The position numbers were made by a program, and so were the translations under genes. From Cardinium endosymbiont cBtQ1 of Bemisia tabaci (lineage in GTDB: Bacteria > Bacteroidota > Bacteroidia > Cytophagales > Amoebophilaceae), in the NCBI RefSeq assembly GCF_000689375.1, contig NZ_CBQZ010000001.1, forward strand, positions 547,946 through 611,945: DNA of 64,000 nucleotides. The letters run 5' to 3'. Numbering within the stretch: the first letter of the stretch is position 1; each line of letters opens with the position of its first letter. Under the pieces are notes generated by a model. It made no database searches. It worked only from the letters and a program-made list of their open reading frames with translations, and had not been told where the DNA came from. Shown one piece after another: positions 39,222 through 48,845 of this stretch.

Positions 39222-39289
39222 TAATTAGAAAATAATTAGAAAATAATTAGAAAATAATTAGAAAATAATTAGAAAATAATTAGAAAATA
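39222..39289 (+). repeat. 11-bp minisatellite, right half
   Basis: Six further ATTAGAAAATA units after IS-A, giving about 11 units before the insertion. Confidence 0.9.
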
Positions 39290-39495
39290 TAGCGTGCGTA
39301 GGCACTACTTAATTATTCAAATGTAAATTATAGAAGCGGTGATTTTAGCTATTAAGAGTCTTTCTTTTGAAGTGTGTAAATATTTTTTAAGATTTGTAAA
39401 TTTTGTATTAAATACATTAATTTTTATTCTTTAAAAGTATGAAAAAGAAAGTAAGTTCTCAAGATGGTATAAGCAAAGCGATAGATTTATTAGTA

Positions 39496-40496
39496 ACCTA
39501 AACTCTGGATTAGAATTATTGTAAACCAGTTGTATATATATTATCTATAGCCGGTTTTTTCTCTTTTAGCCCATAAGCAGTAATACCAGCTATTAAATTG
39601 ACAATAAAATTAGGTATGCTTCTGTGTCTAGAGTGTTCTATTTGGCTAATATTTTTAAGCTGATCGATGATGGTTTCAATGATGGATCTCTTTCGAAGCA
39701 TTAATTTATCCCATAATGGCATAAAAGCATTTTTCATATTTTTCTTGATATGGGTAATGAGCTCTATTCCTTTTTCCATAAGTTTTTCAAATAATTCTTT
39801 GCTGATATAGCCTTTATCCGAGAATACTTTACCGATTAAATTTTTGCATAAACTTTTTGCAGGGAATCTATCCTTGACCCTACCTGGGGTAAGTGTAAAA
39901 TTCATAATTTCACCTAAATCATTTACAATCAAATGTAACTTGAACCCAAAAAACCAGCCAGTCGTTGTTTTACCTTTAATAGCTATTGATTTAAATACTT
40001 TGTTAGAACAAGCCCTTTGTACCTTACAAACTTTAATGGCTGTTGAATCTATAAAATAACAACCTGTTCTTGTCTTAGAAAGACTATGCGTAAAGAAATA
40101 CATAGGAACTAACGTTCTTTTTACTAGTGATATGAATCTATTATAGCTCACTAATGTTCTAAACTCACTTGAGTGAAATTGCTCTAAATGAATATAATAC
40201 ATCTTAAAATTTCTAAAACCTATTAGATGAAAAGCAATTAGTATAGTCATTATTTCGCTTAAGTTAAGAGAACAAGTTCTAGTGGGTTTTCTTGTGGGCT
40301 CTGTTAACAGCTTTTTCTCCATATAAGGCATAAATTTTATTAAAAACTACATCTACCATATAATATATTTCTACTAATTTGTCTACATTCATAAGCGGCT
40401 CCTTTAGTTTTTAGAGGTAATTTTCAATCACCTAAATTTAAAACTCAAAGAAGCTTCTTTATACGCAAATATGAAAATCTAATCCAGAGTTCAGGT
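39496..40496 (-). mobile_element. IS-C2 (IS982-type) copy
   Basis: 1001 bp with IS-C2 ends (ACCTAAACTC on the left has one substitution from ACCTGAACTC). No perfect duplication at its edges. Transposase on the minus strand. Confidence 0.88.
39516..40331 (-). pseudogene. IS982-family transposase (IS-C2), 5' frameshift
   Basis: 271 residues from an internal Met. An inserted A at about 40349 (AACTACATC instead of AACTCATC in the 51-kb copy) breaks the first 20 codons. The middle also differs from other copies (FTLTPGRVKDRFPAKS instead of FSLTTGKSNDRWPVEN), suggesting gene conversion between IS982 lineages. Confidence 0.8.
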
Positions 40497-40612
40497 TACA
40501 AACGTACGACACTTAAAAAGAAAGACTCAATTTTTTATAAAAAACTGCTAAAATTTTCTATTCCAAATAGGACAGAATCATTTATCAATACCCCCTCCTT
40601 TTTTGATTTTTA

Positions 40613-41612
40613 ACGTCAGTTTTGGATTAGAAATTAAGAAAAGAGTATAAAAAGCTCCTTTGTGTTTTAAATTTGTGGGATTGAAAAATAATCATAAAAA
40701 CCAAAGGAGCCGGATATGAATGTATCAAAATTAGTTGAAATATATTACGCTGTTGATGAATTTCTTATAAAATTTATGCCTTATATGGAATCACATTTGT
40801 TACCTACTTCAGATAGAAAACCTACTAGAACATGTTCACTGACTTTGAGCGAAATAATGACAATATTAATTGCTTTTCATGTAATTGGCTTTAGAAATTT
40901 TAAGTTGTATTATATTCATTTACAACAATTTCATTCTAATGACTTTTGCAAGTTAGTAAGCTATAGTAGATTTATATCCCTAGTTCAAAGAACAGTAGTT
41001 CCTATTTTACTTTTTTTCTCAAAGTCTTTCTAAAACGAGAACAGGCTGTTATTTTATGGATTCAACCGCTATAAAGGTTTGTAATATAAAAAGAGCTTAT
41101 GCTCATAAAGTATTTAAGACAATTGCTAGTAAAGGTAAAACTACTACTGGATGGTTTTACGGAATCAAATTAAACTTGATTGTCAATGATTTAGGAGAAA
41201 TTATGAATTTTTCTCTTACTACAGGTAAGTCCAATGATAGATGGCCAGTAGAAAACTTATGTAAAAATTTGATCGGAAAAGTATTTGCTGATAAAGGCTA
41301 CTTGAGTAAAGAATTATTTGAAAAACTTATGGGAAAAGGCATAGAACTGATTACTCAAATCAGAAAAAATATGAAAAATGCTTTCATGCCTATCTGGGAT
41401 AGGCTAATGCTTCGAAAGAGATCTATCATTGAAACCATTATCGATCAGCTTAAAAATATTAGTCAGATAGAACACTCCAGGCATAGAAGTATACCTAATT
41501 TTATTGTCAATTTAATAGCTGGTATTACAGCTTATTCACTAAAAGAGAAAAAACCGGCTATAGATAATATATATACAACTGGTTTACAATAAGTCTAATC
41601 CGAAACTCACGT
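40613..41612 (+). mobile_element. IS-C1 (IS982-type) copy upstream of the symporter fusion gene
   Basis: 1000 bp with ACGTCAG-type ends and the perfect duplication TTTTA on both sides (40608-40612 and 41613-41617). It lies 21 bp upstream of the ATG at 41634 and in the same orientation, so it has replaced the gene's native upstream region. Confidence 0.92.
40716..41592 (+). pseudogene. IS982-family transposase (IS-C1), frameshifted
   Basis: Frames 40716-41033 and 41056-41592 are parts of one 291-aa gene. An extra T at about 41004 (TTCCTATTTTAC versus TTCCATTTTAC in the intact copy) separates them. Confidence 0.85.
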
Positions 41613-41633
41613 TTTTAGGATAAAATCTTTATT

Positions 41634-44600
41634 ATGCATCCTATGCTTCTAGGTATTTTCTCAATCTTTTTAATTGGTTCATTTGTGATGTTATTGAATA
41701 TGCCTATTGTAATAGTAGCGGCTTTCTTGTTTTTAACACTAGTAGTAGGTATTTACTTTAGTAAAAAGGAAACTACTTTCCGAGAATATGCGGTAGGTAG
41801 TAAAAACTTTTCTACTGCCACTTTGGTGTATACTGTCTTGGCTACTACTTTTGGCGGAGGGACGATAATCCGTAGTATAGAATCCATCCATGAACTTGGA
41901 TTATACATTATATTTGGTACGTCTTTAGATTATTTTGGTTTCTGGATCATCGGTAGGTTAGCATTACGTATGGGACCATTCATGAAACATCTCTCTATGG
42001 CAGAAACAATAGGTAGTATATATGGTAAGTATCCAAGGATTATAGCTGCTCTGGTTGGTATCTGTGTATGCGTTGTTGTTATTACTGTACAAATCAAGGT
42101 AATGTCTAATGCTTTTAAGATATGTCTCAATTCGATTGACCCCTTTACCATGACGATCTTTTCTACATTACTTCTTATTTTCTATTCTAGCTATGGAGGT
42201 GTTCGTGCGGTTACTTATACAGATGTATTACAGTTTATAACCTTTTCTATTATTATTCCTTTGCTCTGTTGGTTTATATTTATAAAAGTAGGTAAACCAG
42301 TTTCTGAAATCGTTCCTATGCTACAAAGCCACACTAAGTTTCAGTTTAGCAATCTATTTCAATTTAATACCCGGCTGGTCAGTATGTTACTACTTATTTT
42401 AGGTTCCTTAATATCCCATATTCAGCCTTCCATTATGCAACGGGTCTACATGTCCTCTAGCCCTGTTCAGGCTCAAAAATCTTTTGCATATGCAACTATT
42501 TTTAGTTGGTTTATAATGTTTTTTATCTCTTTAACTAGTGTATTTGTTTTTGCAGGAGCACCAAATTTACTAAAAACAGAGGTTTTTGGATATGTAGTGG
42601 ACCATATTCCTACTTTTTTTAGGGGATTTTTTGCTGTTGGCTTACTCGCGATGGCTATGTCTACAGCTGATTCTTTTTTAAATGCCTGTTCTGTTATGAT
42701 TAGCCATGATATAGTCAATAGCCTACAAAAGCAAAAAGCTATTCCTGATCTAGTTCAACTTAAAATACCTAGGTGGACCACACTAGTGCTAGGGCTATTG
42801 GCTATGGTAGTCTCTTTCTATTGTGAAGATCTGTTAAAATTAATGTATTTGGGGCTTGGTTGCGCTGTACCTATCGTAACGGCTCCTTTTATATTGGGCA
42901 TTTTTGGTTTCAGAGGTACTTCTCGTACGGCTTTGATCGGTATGACGACAGGTCTCTTAACTATTTTAGCTTGGGATAAATGGATTGAGCCAAAAACAGC
43001 TATAGATGGTTCTTTTATAGCTATGCTGGCAAATGGATTTGCTATGCTGGTTGCACACTATCTGTTGAGACAGCCGGAAGCTGCAGGGTGGGTTAAACCG
43101 GATACTACCTTTAAACAAATCCAACAAGAAAACACCAGAAGAAGCATAGAACGAAAAGAAGCGATTAAAAACGCTTGGCAAAATAAGAAAATTATTCTTT
43201 CTAAGTTAGTACCTAGTTCTACTACAATGGTATGTATGGGATTTTATTTTTTTATAAGTAGCTTACTGACTCATTTTATATTGATTTTTACAAATCATTA
43301 TTATTGGCTTATATTTCACCTATTTGGATCAGCATGTTGTTTAGGCTATCCATTTTTATATGATATTTCTAAAAAGATAAGAGCCATTCCAAATTGGCTT
43401 ATTGGACTAGTTTGGTTAATAGTCTTAGGGTTTTATCTACCCTTCAATGTACTTTGGAACTGGTTTAATCCAGTGAATCCAATCTTTATCCTATCTCTAT
43501 CTTTGGCTCATCTTTCTATAATATTATCAGTATTGCCTATTTATATGGGAATAGGTGTTATAACAGTTACTTCATTACTAGTCATCTATCCAATTTACAT
43601 TGGATTATCGTATCCAGTATTGTGTTCCTTATATCCACTATTTTTAATGGGGTTATTGATATTTACTTTGATTATATTCTTTAAAATAAAAGTATATAGT
43701 CTTACTACACAAAATATTTATCTAAAAGGAAAAGAAAAAAATAGAGAATCTAAACAACTCAAAGCCTCTCTATATGAAGCAGTTCTGGTTCCCTCTCATA
43801 ATTCTACTTCTCCTAAAAAGTATGGATCCATTTTAGCGCAAGTAGTCGGTAAGGTTGAAGAATCCATATCTTTTTTAGATAATCATACGCCTATTTATAA
43901 GGAAGATTTACAAAGTATTATGAATAAGTTCTATGATTGGGTGGACTATTTTAATAAAAGGGGAAAGGCTAAGGATCATGCGCTGCTGGAACCTACTAAA
44001 ATTACTTTAGATAAACTGGTTCGTAAGGTAGAAATTGCTTTATCCCAGGAAATGGATGATCCACCTAAAATTCTAGTAGAAAAAATCAGACCTTCTAATG
44101 GAGAACTATATAGCGATATTGTGTGCGATATCAATCAAGTAGTTTATTCATTGGTTAAAGCTGTTTTACGGATTGGTAGGATAAAGGGGCCTAATCCATC
44201 TATTGTTCGTATAGAACTACATCCTACTTCTTTGCAATTTAAAGCAGTAGATTCCATTGACCACAGTTGTCCTGTGTTTATCGATTTTCAAGCTATTGCG
44301 CTAATAGTTAGTCGGTCTAGTGGTACTGATGCGTCTTTGCCAAAAGTCAAATCATGCTATCATGAGGTAGATTTTATAGATCCTCGAATAGAGAAAGGTA
44401 CACCATCATCTATAGATCTTGAGCTAGATACAATATCTAGTATGGTGCGTGCCCATTATGGTTATTTAGAAGCTTCTTTTGGCCAAAATCAATCTGTTAT
44501 TCTGATGGTACTTCCTTTAGACGTTACAGATATCATCAATAAAATGACTATTGACCTTCCTTTAGATTCCTTAACCTCAGAAGGATTTATTACACCTAAA

Positions 44601-45263
44601 GAAGAAGCTGACTCCATGATGGAATTAATGAAATCCCATGACCATATCTGTAAATCATCTTGTGAAGCGAATCCTATTGATATAAAAACTATTTCAGGTA
44701 TACTTTTCTTACTTAAAAAGCACTTTAGATTTAAGCGTCATGCTTCAGGTAAATTGTTTTATGTACGTGCGGTAGGAATTACCAAATTAGTGGTGGACTG
44801 GGTTTTTCACTCTCCTAAAGTGGTTTATGCTGCTTTGCTCTATGGATTGATTCGTCGTACTTGTTTACCTCTTTCCTATGTCAAGGAACATTATAATTTA
44901 GGCGTTTATGCCTTTGTATCCAATATAATAAAAATAGATAAACGGGAAGAGTTAAACCATCCTTCTTTACTTTATGTACAGAATAGATTAGAACAAGCCA
45001 TTAAGGAAGAACACGTACAGCTTTCTGTACTATTTATCAAACTAGCTGAACGTCTTTATGATCTGCGCCATGCAGCTGGTTACATTCATCTATCAGAGGT
45101 CAAGCATATGGTCCAAGAGACGCTAGACATAGATGTTCAAATAGCCAATAGATATTTGGGATCTGAGATAGCACAAGCGTTAGAAGAAGCTTCTAAACGA
45201 GCATTGGAGGTATGTAACCTTAAGGGAAAAGAAAAAGTTTCTGTGGCATCTATTAAAAAGTAG
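41634..45263 (+). CDS. Fusion: SSS symporter + membrane domain + kinase-like region + SpoT-HD-like domain
   Basis: The 1209-residue protein starts with an SSS-type transporter (residues ~25-480; ETTFREYAVGSKNFSTATL, GGVRAVTYTDVLQF, LAMAMSTADSFLNA). A second membrane block of five to seven helices follows at ~520-690. A cytosolic part at ~690-960 looks like a degenerate histidine kinase: DINQVVYSLVKAVLRIGR (~832) is N-box-like and SMVRAHYGYLEASFG (~936) fits the late ATPase region, but no H-box His is seen. The C-terminus (~1040-1180) resembles the RelA/SpoT hydrolase HD domain (LSVLFIKLAERLYDLRHAAGY), yet the catalytic HDxxED position reads YGLIRR (~1066). Likely a sensor/transporter pseudoenzyme. 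IS-C1 sits immediately upstream. Confidence 0.75.
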   Translation: MHPMLLGIFSIFLIGSFVMLLNMPIVIVAAFLFLTLVVGIYFSKKETTFREYAVGSKNFSTATLVYTVLATTFGGGTIIRSIESIHELGLYIIFGTSLDYFGFWIIGRLALRMGPFMKHLSMAETIGSIYGKYPRIIAALVGICVCVVVITVQIKVMSNAFKICLNSIDPFTMTIFSTLLLIFYSSYGGVRAVTYTDVLQFITFSIIIPLLCWFIFIKVGKPVSEIVPMLQSHTKFQFSNLFQFNTRLVSMLLLILGSLISHIQPSIMQRVYMSSSPVQAQKSFAYATIFSWFIMFFISLTSVFVFAGAPNLLKTEVFGYVVDHIPTFFRGFFAVGLLAMAMSTADSFLNACSVMISHDIVNSLQKQKAIPDLVQLKIPRWTTLVLGLLAMVVSFYCEDLLKLMYLGLGCAVPIVTAPFILGIFGFRGTSRTALIGMTTGLLTILAWDKWIEPKTAIDGSFIAMLANGFAMLVAHYLLRQPEAAGWVKPDTTFKQIQQENTRRSIERKEAIKNAWQNKKIILSKLVPSSTTMVCMGFYFFISSLLTHFILIFTNHYYWLIFHLFGSACCLGYPFLYDISKKIRAIPNWLIGLVWLIVLGFYLPFNVLWNWFNPVNPIFILSLSLAHLSIILSVLPIYMGIGVITVTSLLVIYPIYIGLSYPVLCSLYPLFLMGLLIFTLIIFFKIKVYSLTTQNIYLKGKEKNRESKQLKASLYEAVLVPSHNSTSPKKYGSILAQVVGKVEESISFLDNHTPIYKEDLQSIMNKFYDWVDYFNKRGKAKDHALLEPTKITLDKLVRKVEIALSQEMDDPPKILVEKIRPSNGELYSDIVCDINQVVYSLVKAVLRIGRIKGPNPSIVRIELHPTSLQFKAVDSIDHSCPVFIDFQAIALIVSRSSGTDASLPKVKSCYHEVDFIDPRIEKGTPSSIDLELDTISSMVRAHYGYLEASFGQNQSVILMVLPLDVTDIINKMTIDLPLDSLTSEGFITPKEEADSMMELMKSHDHICKSSCEANPIDIKTISGILFLLKKHFRFKRHASGKLFYVRAVGITKLVVDWVFHSPKVVYAALLYGLIRRTCLPLSYVKEHYNLGVYAFVSNIIKIDKREELNHPSLLYVQNRLEQAIKEEHVQLSVLFIKLAERLYDLRHAAGYIHLSEVKHMVQETLDIDVQIANRYLGSEIAQALEEASKRALEVCNLKGKEKVSVASIKK

Positions 45264-45345
45264 CTAATTTTAGGACGTTTTTTATCATAATAAGTATAAA
45301 ACTTGTTATTGATGTCTTTAAAGATACAAAAAAATAAGGCTTAAA

Positions 45346-45370
45346 GAATCAACCACAGACGCGACAGAGC
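45346..45370 (+). mobile_element. Solo IS6-like end
   Basis: Isolated terminus containing CACAGACGCGACAGAGC, about 80 bp downstream of the fusion gene's stop, related to the relics at 52745, 58560 and 61248. Confidence 0.55.
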
Positions 45371-45423
45371 GATAAGATTACCGCGCCATTGAGCCTGTAA
45401 ATGATTTTGTGTAAGTGCCGTTT

Positions 45424-45852
45424 TTAGTAGAATCGTTCATCAAATTCTATAGCGAATCGATTCATAGCCGCTCTCCAATCATGTAAAGCCATAGTCCACT
45501 TTTGTGATGCCTTTTGTATGGCTAAATATACTACTTTTAATGCAGATTGGTCATTAGGAAAAATCTTACGGTTATTGATTGATTTTCTAATAACACTATT
45601 GAGTGATTCTATGGCATTAGTCGTATAAATGATTTTTCGTATTTCGTCAGGATAGTCAAAAATAGTTATAATGTTACTCCAATTTTTATGCCATGCACGA
45701 CTAATTGCTGGATATTTTTTATCCCATTTGTCACTAAAAATAAGAAGTGCTTCTTCGGCTTGATCAAGAGAAATAGCGCGATAAATAACTTTAAGATCCG
45801 ATGCAACGGACTTCATGTCCTTATAGGGTACATAGCGTAACGAATTACGAAT
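45424..45852 (-). pseudogene. IS256-family transposase, 3' exon
   Basis: The C-terminal third of a mutator-type transposase: RNSLRYVPYKDMKSVASDLK, then DKWDKKYPAISRAWHKNW, IIYTTNAIESLNSVIRK (the family's third acidic residue) and the end FAIEFDERFY. It has no start of its own; the frame continues from the 5' exon only if the intron is spliced out. Start coordinate approximate. Confidence 0.8.
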
Positions 45853-45984
45853 AAGTAGAGTAAGGAAGAGGCGCCTAGTTTCCCGGTTTCCCCTACCTCC
45901 TCATCAAACCGTACGTGAAGTTTTCCTTCATACGGCTTTCCGATGATCAACGCGAATGTCAACATACACGCAGCATGCGAAGCC

Positions 45985-47017
45985 TTACCAACTATAGCTA
46001 AGATGACCACTGACTTTGTATAGTCCTTGGGTATGTAGCTCATTGGTTGATAGCCATTCATACTTTCTTTTCTTTGCCATATGTTTGACTCGGTTCCAGA
46101 GATTTAGCTTTCTAACAACATATCGGTCTATCTTTCTAAATTGTATTGCGCTATTAAGCCAATTATAATAATTAGCCCATCCTCGCAATATTGGATTTAG
46201 GTAGTTGATTTTATGAGCCAGGGATGGTTGATAGTCTCTACCAATTTCTTTTCTGATCTTATTTCTTAATGCTGACATGGATTTTCTTGTAGGAAAACCG
46301 TAACAAAATTGTTTATCAGAAGACCTTCTGCTTTTGTTCAATACCATCCTTACGCCTAAAAAATTAAACCTTTTTTCAGCTTCCGTAATTTCTGTCTTTT
46401 CTTCTGAAAGAGTTAATCGTAATTTACTTAGCATTTGCTTTAATGATTCCATATACGGAAATGGGTCTTTATCTCTGATCAGAATTATAAAATCATCACA
46501 GTACCTCACTATTTGAGTATCCCATTCATTATGTTGCTGACGCCAGTATTTATCTAGACTATGTAGGTATATATTAGCAAGTAGCGGTGATATAACTGAT
46601 CCTTGTGGGGTACCTTTATCAGATAAAGAAGTTTTATCTTGCTTGAATACAGAATGAACGAGCCATCCTTTAATGATTCTTATAATCCACTTATCTCTAA
46701 TTCTGCGTTGTATTAACTTCAATAGAATTTCGTGATTGATAGTGTCAAAATAAGACGATATATCAGCGTCTATTACTGTCCTATATCCATAGGTTACCCA
46801 CTTCCTTACTGCTTTTATAGCATCTTGACAATTGCGTTTTGGCCTAAATCCATAAGATCCTTCTAGAAAGTTAGATTCGAATATTGGTTCTATTATCAAA
46901 TTGACCGCTCCTTGTATTACTCTATCTTTTACAATAGGTATACCAAGTGGTCTAAGTTTACCATTGCTTTTTCGGATATATACTCGTTTCACTGAGCTAG
47001 GTTTATATTGCTTACTA
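45985..47017 (-). pseudogene. Group II intron reverse transcriptase/maturase, C-terminal part
   Basis: Contains RT motifs KSNGKLRPLGIPIVKDRVIQ, TVIDADISSYFDTINHE (first catalytic Asp), KGTPQGSVISPLLANIYLH, and YCDD at residues 164-167 of the 335-aa reading (YADD in most relatives), then the maturase X domain (LAHKINYLNPILRGWANYYNWLNS). There is no HNH endonuclease. It is separated from its N-terminus by IS-C1. Confidence 0.88.
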
Positions 47018-48016
47018 ACGTCAGTTTTGGATTAGAAATTAAGAAAAGAGTATAAAAAGCTCCTTTGTGTTTTAAATTTGTGGGATTGAAAAATAATCAT
47101 AAAAACCAAAGGAGCCGGATATGAATGTATCAAAATTAGTTGAAATATATTACGCTGTTGATGAATTTCTTATAAAATTTATGCCTTATATGGAATCACA
47201 TTTGTTACCTACTTCAGATAGAAAACCTACTAGAACATGTTCACTGACTTTGAGCGAAATAATGACAATATTAATTGCTTTTCATGTAATTGGCTTTAGA
47301 AATTTTAAGTTGTATTATATTCATTTACAACAATTTCATTCTAATGACTTTTGCAAGTTAGTAAGCTATAGTAGATTTATATCCCTAGTTCAAAGAACAG
47401 TAGTTCCATTTTACTTTTTTTCTCAAAGTCTTTCTAAAACGAGAACAGGCTGTTATTTTATGGATTCAACCGCTATAAAGGTTTGTAATATAAAGAGAGC
47501 TTATGCTCATAAAGTATTTAAGACAATTGCTAGTAAAGGTAAAACTACTACTGGATGGTTTTACGGAATCAAATTAAACTTGATTGTCAATGATTTAGGA
47601 GAAATTATGAATTTTTCTCTTACTACAGGTAAGTCCAATGATAGATGGCCAGTAGAAAACTTATGTAAAAATTTGATCGGAAAAGTATTTGCTGATAAAG
47701 GCTACTTGAGTAAAGAATTATTTGAAAAACTTATGGGAAAAGGCATAGAACTGATTACTCAAATCAGAAAAAATATGAAAAATGCTTTCATGCCTATCTG
47801 GGATAGGCTAATGCTTCGAAAGAGATCTATCATTGAAACCATTATCGATCAGCTTAAAAATATTAGTCAGATAGAACACTCCAGGCATAGAAGTATACCT
47901 AATTTTATTGTCAATTTAATAGCTGGTATTACAGCTTATTCACTAAAAGAGAAAAAACCGGCTATAGCTAATATATATACAACTGGTTTACAATAAGTCT
48001 AATCCGAAACTCACGT
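47018..48016 (+). mobile_element. IS-C1 (IS982-type) intact copy inside the intron RT gene
   Basis: 999 bp with ACGTCAG ends and the perfect duplication TACTA (47013-47017 and 48017-48021). The transposase is intact, so this is the best candidate for a mobile IS982 element here. Confidence 0.93.
47121..47996 (+). CDS. IS982-family transposase (IS-C1), intact
   Basis: 291 residues starting MNVSKLVEIYYAVDEFLIKF. DDE motifs GCYFMDSTAIKVC, VFADKGYLSKELFEKL and RKRSIIETIIDQLKN are all present. The leader has AAAGGAGCC 7-8 bp before the ATG. It is the undamaged reference against which the other IS-C1 copies show insertions. Confidence 0.93.
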   Translation: MNVSKLVEIYYAVDEFLIKFMPYMESHLLPTSDRKPTRTCSLTLSEIMTILIAFHVIGFRNFKLYYIHLQQFHSNDFCKLVSYSRFISLVQRTVVPFYFFSQSLSKTRTGCYFMDSTAIKVCNIKRAYAHKVFKTIASKGKTTTGWFYGIKLNLIVNDLGEIMNFSLTTGKSNDRWPVENLCKNLIGKVFADKGYLSKELFEKLMGKGIELITQIRKNMKNAFMPIWDRLMLRKRSIIETIIDQLKNISQIEHSRHRSIPNFIVNLIAGITAYSLKEKKPAIANIYTTGLQ

Positions 48017-48299
48017 TACTAAGAAGTTCTTTTTGAATCTCTTGTAAGAATTTTATTACACCATATTCCTTGATTGCAAGTATAGTCCTGCCATCCACCC
48101 CAGGAGCACCTTTATTCTTTTGTACCCGAAGCCATGAAACCCATAATACTTCTATTTCACAAACCTTATCATATAGAATGCCAAATGTTCTCTTTTGATC
48201 CTTCTTGGCTGCTTGATGTAATTTATTTTGTAGTACCCGAACTTTTTCTAGGGCGCTTTGAGCAAAGGTTTTATCCTCTGCAGTCACCAATTCCTCCAT
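48017..48299 (-). pseudogene. Group II intron reverse transcriptase, N-terminal part
   Basis: MEELVTAEDKTFAQSALEKV, then LHQAAKKDQKRTFGILYDKV and VLWVSWLRVQKNKGAPGVDG, the standard RT domain 0/1 start. It is cut by IS-C1 after KELLSN and continues in the C-terminal part at 47017. Confidence 0.85.
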
Positions 48300-48845
48300 A
48301 CTTAATAAATTTTGATCAAAGTAGGGGCCCTTCCTTCCTGTAAGGTTATGTTGTCCTTACTATCATCAGTATTATGGCCCCCTCCGACTTCCTTAAATGC
48401 AGTACTTAGTATTTCATATTTTTTTACCTTATAACCAGTACATTATAAATATTACAATCCATGTGCACCTAAGGATCTCCCAAGTTACTGCACAAACATT
48501 CTCAATATGTCGCCGTTTTGACGCGGAGAAGTAGACTAGTGGTATCACCTTTATTTCCACTAATCTTGCTGCCTTTACCCGTACATCAGAGGCGATCAGC
48601 ACTTCTTTCTTCTAGCTCTCCCACTAATACCTGCTAGATATGTAATTACGACGCTACTAATTACGTTCATTTTCATTACGACCTATTGATTTGCCCGCTG
48701 ACCCAAAGTGGGTGTTGGTCATGCATTGTCAGACATGCTTCATACCAGCAGCTTACGCCGCTAGCATCTGTCTCAGGCTATCCAACTTAAAGGTTTTATT
48801 GGTAGGAGAACCTTTCATCTCCTTTGTCTGTGCCATACTTGGCAC

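Larger units (their letters stand above)
39439..40612 (+). pseudogene. Possible small gene split by IS-C2
   Basis: The ATG at 39439 opens MKKKVSSQDGISKAIDLLV and is cut by IS-C2 at 39496. If the IS is removed, the frame resumes at 40497 as YKRTTLKKKDSIFYKKLLKF and ends at a TAA at 40610-40612, giving about 57 residues. No family is recognised and no clean target duplication is seen. It may be chance. Confidence 0.25.
45853..48845 (-). mobile_element. Group II intron interrupted by IS-C1
   Basis: The 5' end at 48845 begins GTGCCAAGTATGGCAC, consistent with GUGYN starts. Domain V is at 45905-45938 (AGCCGTATGAAGG, GAAA-type loop, CTTCACGTACGGTT), with the AGC catalytic triad. Domain VI follows toward about 45853. 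The 450 bp at 48300-48750 hold the structured domain I. The multi-domain reverse transcriptase is coded in domain IV and is itself broken by IS-C1 (47018-48016). The intron is in the sense orientation of the transposase. The 3' boundary is uncertain by a few bases. Confidence 0.85.

Noticed and set aside
37611..39289. 11-bp repeats as a CRISPR-like array
   Set aside because: Units are only 11 bp and directly abutting, without spacers or cas genes. It is a simple minisatellite.
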